Translations under genes and position numbers: made by a program
In this document: piece after piece, positions 57,973-64,000 of the stretch
Layout: each line of letters starts with the position of its first letter
How positions within the stretch are numbered: the first letter of the stretch is position 1
Notes under the pieces: model-generated
Told to the model about the DNA's origin: nothing
Databases searched by the model: none
The model's input: only the letters and a program-made list of their open reading frames with translations
DNA from: Gadus chalcogrammus
Taxonomy: Eukaryota; Chordata; Actinopteri; Gadiformes; Gadidae
Assembly (NCBI RefSeq): GCF_026213295.1
Contig: NC_079425.1
Location: 11,071,909-11,135,908, forward strand
Direction: 5' to 3'
DNA length: 64,000 nt

Positions 57973-59235
57973 TGGACAAAATGACAAAAGAGGCACACTC
58001 AAAACAAGCCCACGAAGTGCTTCACCTTTTAGAAATTATGAGATTTACTTTTTGGATTGGAAATTAAATATCGCCGCTATCAAAACACAAAACAGAATTA
58101 CATGGTTGCCAATTACGACGATAGTTTAGCACTAAATAGCCATCATTTCAAAGTTAAATTAATACTAGGCAAGAACTAACAAAGAAATAAAATAACTTAA
58201 TAATAAAAGTAAAAATAGACGGAAAGATAAACATTAGAGAGTTAAAATAAATACATCAGACGAATATATACATTATTGACTCGAATGACTCAACACACAA
58301 GGCCCAAAGAGCGGGTAAATTGATTGATTGAGGATATCAAATCAGTGATTGATTGATCGTATTCTTTATCAGTAATCCCATGGTAGGCCTACTCTATTAT
58401 GTTAGTTTTATTATATGTTATTATTATGTCATTATAATCATCAATGGGTGGTGCGAAAACATATACATATTTACCAACATTGTATGTATATTGTATCATG
58501 GTGGCAATATTTTACAATTGTTCATAACCAATATTAGAAAAACAACATTTTCAAGTACAACAAAGATTTGATCTTGAGAATACAAAACCACACATTACTT
58601 GACCTAGTGATTCATTTAATTTGATCATTTGCTTTGGGAATGAGGAATGGAGACACTGGTCCATCACGCCCCTACCGAAGATATGTTTTTGGGCAACACT
58701 GTCTTACTCCTAGGAACCATTTCCCTATTCCCCTCCACCCTCAATGCCCAAGACTTCCTCTTTAACCCCTGATGGCGTCACTCAAAGAAATGAGTTCATG
58801 ACTCATCTGGTGTCCACATGATCATGACGGATGCCAAGGAGGGGGACTGTCCTAGATTTGGTGGGAATGTAACCATGAGACACTGAGGACGGCCTCAGAG
58901 GCTTGGACCATAAATCTGATGTGCACAAACAAGTATGTTATTGGACGTGAGGACGCAGGGAAGGATCAATGTGTTCCTAGAGAGCCCTTCTTAATGAGTT
59001 AGGGCTGATGAGGAGTCCTTAATCCCTCCACTGGACACACCGGAGTGCCTCGGCCAAGTCTTTATGCTGCCAGCCGTTACAATGCTGCAGACAGCATGAA
59101 ACAACTTGTGGTTGTTTTTAATGTTGATCTTCTTATATCTTGATCTATATCAAGGACATATGTGCTTCTATTATATCAATAATTATTAAGTATTCAAGAG
59201 CACTATGTACACACTATATATTTATTTTATATATT

Positions 59236-59275
<40 letters not shown>

Positions 59276-59279
<4 letters not shown>

Positions 59280-59774
59280 CTGGGCAAGTTAAAGAATTAA
59301 TTACGTCTTAACGCAATCTTATTTTAACGCGTTTAATACAAATTGACACATAAACGCACATTATTATTATTTTTTCTTTGATATTGAAAGGTTTTGCCCA
59401 CAGAATGTCAACATTCATATCAGAAATCATTTTAGTTTTTAGTTCCACTTACTTAACATTAAATTGCACTTGCAGTAAGTGACTGCCTGATTACAATTGC
59501 AGTTAGTGACAGCCTGTTTACAATTCCCCTGTGGTGTTCCATAAATTTCATATTCAACCCACACTGAGTGAGTCACTAAAACTCCCTCAAGATACCTTTG
59601 TCTAGTTTTTGCTTATTAATTATATTTGGTATGAATGATAATGTGTCATTCCATTTGATAATCTAATTTAACTTCAAATGGAGTGGATTTAAAACATAAT
59701 TTTAAAAGTGTAATTGATCGCGAGTTTACTCACCAATACTATGCGATTAAAACTTTAAATCTTTGCCCAGCCTA
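59276..59774. mobile_element. miniature DNA element with TAGGCTGGGCAA ends
   Basis: Starts TAGGCTGGGCAAGTTAAAG and ends CTTTAAATCTTTGCCCAGCC plus TA, an inverted pair with a few mismatches. About 500 bp, AT-rich, no ORF. The ends resemble the TAGGGCTGGGC hAT families elsewhere in the window. It is inserted directly at the edge of a (TA)n microsatellite, so its target duplication cannot be read. Confidence 0.8.
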
Positions 59775-60249
59775 ATACATGTTTTAGGGTTGTAGCCATG
59801 AGATCTGAACACTTTAACCAAGTTAACAGCTATTTAACACTTCATACAGATTAAAACTATAGACAATTTATTGTACCATTACAGATGTTATAAGTAATGC
59901 AACTTAAATATCCTTAAACTGATATCAGAGGAAAGAATCCTAAAACTCCCATTCAAATGTATTCAGTACTATTCTTAAACTAGTCTCACAAATAACTACA
60001 TCTTTTATATGTACTTTTCTGTGTACAATAAGTCTGCACTGTACCGTTTTAATGTGACATGGAAGTGTCTTCCTTTCTATAGAACTGAGGAATGTCAACT
60101 TCTTTCTAAGGATTTTATATTTTATTTACTTTTGTAGATAATTTTCCGTTAGAATAAGCTTCACGTCTTAATTTACTTTTTCATCTGTGCATCCCAACTG
60201 ACAATGACTTGATATTTATAATATAAACAAAACATTCATAGTAATTTTT

Positions 60250-62713
60250 GTCTTTTATTTTGTGAATTTTCCAACCTAATTCTTCTCCAAGTTACAATCT
60301 CAAAATTATTATACAGTACATTCCAGTTTAATGTAACAGCATATCGGACAACTTCAATTAAGCACCCAATACAGCCAAGATGAGTGAGAAATGAGTTTTA
60401 CATTCCACATATTATCAAAACTTGTCAATTCCAATGTTTGGTCTTAATACTCGAAAGGGGGGAAAAAGTTCAATTATAATGATATTTTACGTTAATGGCT
60501 GATTTAGGGCAGTTAACCTTGTCAGAGTTCATGAAGCAATAAAATCTGAACATTGAGGCTTCTGATATGCAACCCTGTAAATCAACAGCCACTAAAGAAA
60601 ATGGTTATAGAAAATACTAAAAGAAAATAAGACATTTTTAGCAAAAGTTAAGCCTGATCCGTAACATGGGGCGTTATGACCATATTTCACAAATAATTAC
60701 AAGTTTAAACATTTTTAAAGTAACAGGTATATAATAAAACTAGCTACACAACTTGTGCCATTAAAGCTATAACCAATTCTACTTAAATGCCCAATTACCT
60801 ATAGTACTATGACATTATATGAAATTCAATTCTCAAACAAACACATGTTGCAGCCAATTAGTTAAGATATCTGAAGTATTAATCAAAAAAGTGGAGTCAA
60901 AAATTCATGCAGACCAAATCTTGGTCATTGTCTTTTGAATGACAACAGATTTACATATAATGACTAGCAAATTAAAAACGATAATTTCTTAAAAAAAGAA
61001 AACGTTTATCTGTATAAGTAATTCCTTAGTCATGATGGGCCGGAAACCATTCTGGCATAACCTGCAACACATGCCTGATAAATTAAGAAAAGCAAGGGGG
61101 CAAATAACTAACACTGATGACATTATAACAAGGGAGTTGATAGCTTCTTGGATTTGGTGTCAAACATTCACATGTAAAAATTCAGCAAATCCTTTTCATC
61201 CCTCCATCAATAATTGACCCTGAGACTGAGTAGTAAAGGGACATTTTGTTTAACTCGACACCTTAACAACATGATAAACAAAATAAAATCATGTGGTAAC
61301 ACAAATTAAGACTGGATTTTCAGAAGCTCTGATTGTTATGAAGAGCTACGTTGACTGATGGTGCAGGTTTTAGCTTTGAGGAGAATAGCCATAACAGTGA
61401 GCTGGGAAGTACCGTTATTATGCAAACTTGTTAAAGATGAGTAATGTCTATTCATTGGAAATTATTGCATCAGATTCTGAGTAAATCCAATATGTGTAAT
61501 AGATGTAATCCTTGATAGACGTCAAGGTTTCCACTGATGGTCTCAGATCCATAGGTCTATATAAGTGTCCCTTTACAAATGCAGTACATATATAGATATA
61601 GTAATGTATAAAAAACTTTATCGATGGTGATATTATGAATAATAATGTTCATTATTCCATAATAAAAAGATGTATAACTAGCTCAACACCGCAAATAATT
61701 ATTTAGATGTGCCATGCCTTTTCAGGGCCAATTACACCGAGAAGGAATGCCCAATTTTAGTTATATAAGAGGTGGCAAAAGAACAATTGTGAAACCGTGT
61801 GCAAATATCCTTCTTAACGTTGCACTTTTAAATGATGCAAGCGGTATGAACAAGCAGTAATTAGCAGGGTTAAAAAACAACAATACTAACTGTCGTGACA
61901 AAATGCATCAAGTGCTTGACAAGTAAATCACTACACATTATATTTCCCAAGCCAAAGAAAAGAGACATGGTACCAAGTTAATCTCTAAGTAAATTCAGGC
62001 CAAAATAAATAGTGAGGAAACATGCCACATATATTATGTCTATTGGTGTGGTGACAAAAAGCTATTGCATCCATGCTCTGGTCCCAATTTCAACCATACC
62101 GACATAGCAACTAAACAAATTACATAAAAGCTAAGCTTCACAAGTCTTTGAAGGACTGTTAAGAATTGCATAACACAAAGAGGATGGAAAATTGGAGGTG
62201 CATCTCTACGTTAACAACTACTAATTAACATTTTTAAGTGACTTGAAGGAAATTCAATACATACATCATTTTCTGATTTCATGTCGATCTTACCATCATC
62301 ATTGTCTAAATAAAGTCATGATATTGCTTACACTGAACAATTAGGAAAAGTAAAATTGAGACTGATCACAGTAAATAGGAGATATCAGTTGCCCTGAGAC
62401 AATTTGGCTATGCTAAAAGCTTAAAAAACATTATTGGGATTTTGTAGTGGATCCAAATTACGTAATTACAAAAATAATGCTTGATCAGCCTAGTGTTCTT
62501 GAGTTGCATTGTCCAGCAAGATTACAATAGTAGAATAATATATTTTTTCATAAAAAGCTACAGAAAAGGCGTAGTAGCACACTTTGTGATGACAAACTAG
62601 ACATGGGGTTCAGTGTTGTTTTGCTGGTAAGGGACAAGGACAGGGTGTGGTTAGGGATGGCCCGAAGAGAGAATACGCGTGAGGGTCTGGGCATGGAACC
62701 ATAGGGGGGACCA
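60250..62713 (-). other. probable lin7 3' UTR
   Basis: AT-rich DNA directly after the lin7 stop codon with no gene on either strand. AATAAA on the minus strand at about 60,250 could end the transcript. Mammalian LIN7C has a long 3' UTR. The extent is a guess. Confidence 0.4.
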
Positions 62714-62881
62714 CTACTGGGCATAGCTGTTCTGTTGCCGGCGCTTTGCCGACCTCATTTTCTCGAAGCGGGACTCCATTTCCTCTAGGACCTTGGGGGT
62801 GTACCTCACCACCAGCTTCACCGTTCCCTGCGCTGCCTTGAGTAGTTCAACTGCCTTCTCGTGGTGCTCCCCCTCCACACT
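62714..62881 (-). CDS. lin7c: lin-7 homologue, last coding exon (PDZ end and C-terminus)
   Basis: LIN7 proteins are small L27-PDZ scaffolds that hold channels and receptors at basolateral membranes and synapses with CASK and MPP partners. This exon encodes 55 residues plus TAG from acceptor [29 protein letters not shown] then [20 protein letters not shown] and [15 protein letters not shown]. The first part is the last strand and helix of the PDZ domain. The [16 protein letters not shown] tail matches LIN7C better than LIN7A (MEARFEKLRTARRRQQ) or LIN7B (RSARRRQQ). The terminal NSYAQ differs from the human LIN7C end. The rest of the gene lies right of the window. Confidence 0.85.
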   Translation of the reverse strand, partial: SVEGEHHEKAVELLKAAQGTVKLVVRYTPKVLEEMESRFEKMRSAKRRQQNSYAQ

Positions 62882-64000
62882 CTGGAGAAACAGAGGAAGT
62901 GCATGTTAATGTATTATAATGAGCTTCAGGCAGTAACTTTATAATAAACTTTTATTTAGTTTATCACACAGTTATTTTTTAGGGTTAGCATAACCCTAAA
63001 ACCAAAACACCCTGTTTGAGCCAGCCTCGGCCACTTCTAATGGGCATTTTTCATTTATTGGTTGGTCTATGTTATTTTATAGGGCTACGGTTTAATAGTT
63101 GTTTTTGCCAGGAAGGATAAGAATTCTGAGGGAAATGACCCGGAAGTACCGGGTCATGCATGGAAAGGAAGGTGCTTGAGTACGATAATTAGTATCGATA
63201 ATGACAATTTTGGTTAACGTTTTCGAATAGCTCACATTTTGTGACTGGTAGCAAATAATGGTTAACAAATCCATGGTTATTATTGCATTGTGTGGGCATC
63301 AAATCAATTATTAAACAGATTTTACTGCACGTGACGGGATTCGATGGTACAAACTCCAATAAATGAGCAGTCGTCTGTGCATCGCTAGAATAAAGTCATA
63401 TTTTATACCGGTTTGTCCGCATTTATTTGGCCTGCATGATACAGCCCAGTAATAAGGCACAGGGCAAAATATCTCTGATGCGCTTTTAGTAGTACATCTA
63501 GTAGACGGACCCACACCAATAACATCGGATGTTGCATAATTACGTTGCTTAGTGCAAGTGAAGTAGATTCTCTTAGCCCCTTGGTTGTCTTTTCCCAAAC
63601 TTAGACTTTTCTAACCCTTTTTTTCATCAAGGCCTAGGAAAAGACATGGGCAGATGTTTTTTGGGACTATACCCTGGACTTACACTGCTACGCTGACGAC
63701 ACTCAGATCTACATCACAACCAAACCCATCCAAAATCCTCGCCTCAACGAACTCGAAACCTGCATCTCTACAATAAAAACACGGCTGACCCACAACTCCC
63801 CCAAACTCAACAGTGACATAACAGAGCTCCTCCTCATAGGCACCAAATCCCTTCAAAAAAACTAGACCTATCTCACTCACCATAGACACCTCGACCATCA
63901 CTCCCTCCCCCCTGGTCCTCAATCTTGGAGTTATCCTGGAACCAACCCTCTACTTTGGTCCCCATGTCAGCTCCATTGTAAATACCTCCTACTTCCACCT
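62882..64000 (-). other. lin7 last intron (partial)
   Basis: AT-rich intron sequence interrupted by the L2-type LINE fragment at its right end. No further lin7 exon seen. Confidence 0.7.
63650..64000 (+). mobile_element. L2-type LINE reverse transcriptase fragment, degenerate
   Basis: The plus-strand frame reads LHCYADDTQIYITTKPIQNP with the catalytic YADD at 63,689-63,700, then a stretch like L2/CR1-clade reverse transcriptases (KLNSDITELLLIGTKS; LVLNLGVILEPTLYFGPHVS). An in-frame TAG at 63,863 breaks it, so it is a dead copy. It is antisense to lin7 and continues beyond the window. The 5' boundary is approximate. Confidence 0.88.

Larger units (their letters stand above)
57889..60249. other. 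rplp2-lin7 intergenic region
   Basis: AT-rich. Holds a (TA)n tract (59,237-59,275) and a terminal-repeat element (59,276-59,774). No gene recognised. Confidence 0.6.

Noticed and set aside
63311..63598. 95-codon minus-strand ORF near the right edge
   Set aside because: Lies in the lin7 intron with no splice sites or family resemblance.

Overview
This is a vertebrate, almost certainly teleost fish, nuclear sequence. The genes are split into short exons with GT-AG introns. The ferritin and ribosomal P2 proteins read as fish orthologues. Non-coding DNA is crowded with (CA)n and (CT)n microsatellites, hAT-type miniature transposons and an L2-type LINE fragment. Nothing bacterial, viral or CRISPR-like was seen. 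Most open frames longer than 60 codons are microsatellite read-through or chance frames.

Layout. (1) 1-37,872, minus strand: the 5' part of synaptotagmin-7 (syt7). Coding exons 1-5 lie at 37,842-37,872, 11,782-11,885, 7,803-7,882, 6,615-6,749 and 3,218-3,418; the C2-domain exons must lie left of the window. Intron 1 is about 26 kb and filled with simple repeats and transposon relics. (2) 37,873-45,706: intergenic, with a foldback element, a second inverted repeat, a minisatellite and one unassigned small ORF. (3) 45,707-51,219, plus strand: a tesmin/LIN54-family CXC-domain gene whose nine exons join in one frame of 350 codons plus stop. (4) 53,001-54,828, minus strand: ferritin heavy chain (fth1) with an iron-responsive element in the 5' UTR. 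(5) 55,831-57,888, minus strand: ribosomal protein P2 (rplp2) with a 5'-TOP start. (6) 60,250-62,881, minus strand: the last coding exon and probable long 3' UTR of a lin7 gene, most like lin7c. An L2-type reverse transcriptase fragment closes the window.

The five genes do not form a pathway. From general knowledge their human counterparts all lie on chromosome 11 (SYT7, FTH1 and TESMIN on 11q; RPLP2 and LIN7C on 11p), so the block looks like retained ancestral vertebrate linkage. Tesmin converges on fth1; syt7 and tesmin are divergent.

No clearly new biological system was found. The most unusual signals are two consecutive syt7 3' splice sites that abut pyrimidine microsatellites of about 125 and 270 bases, an orphan promoter-plus-first-exon signature at 51,600-51,761, and long foldback structures at 41,702-42,950 and 43,698-43,868. 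Exon boundaries were set by eye from splice sites, codon phase and protein similarity.
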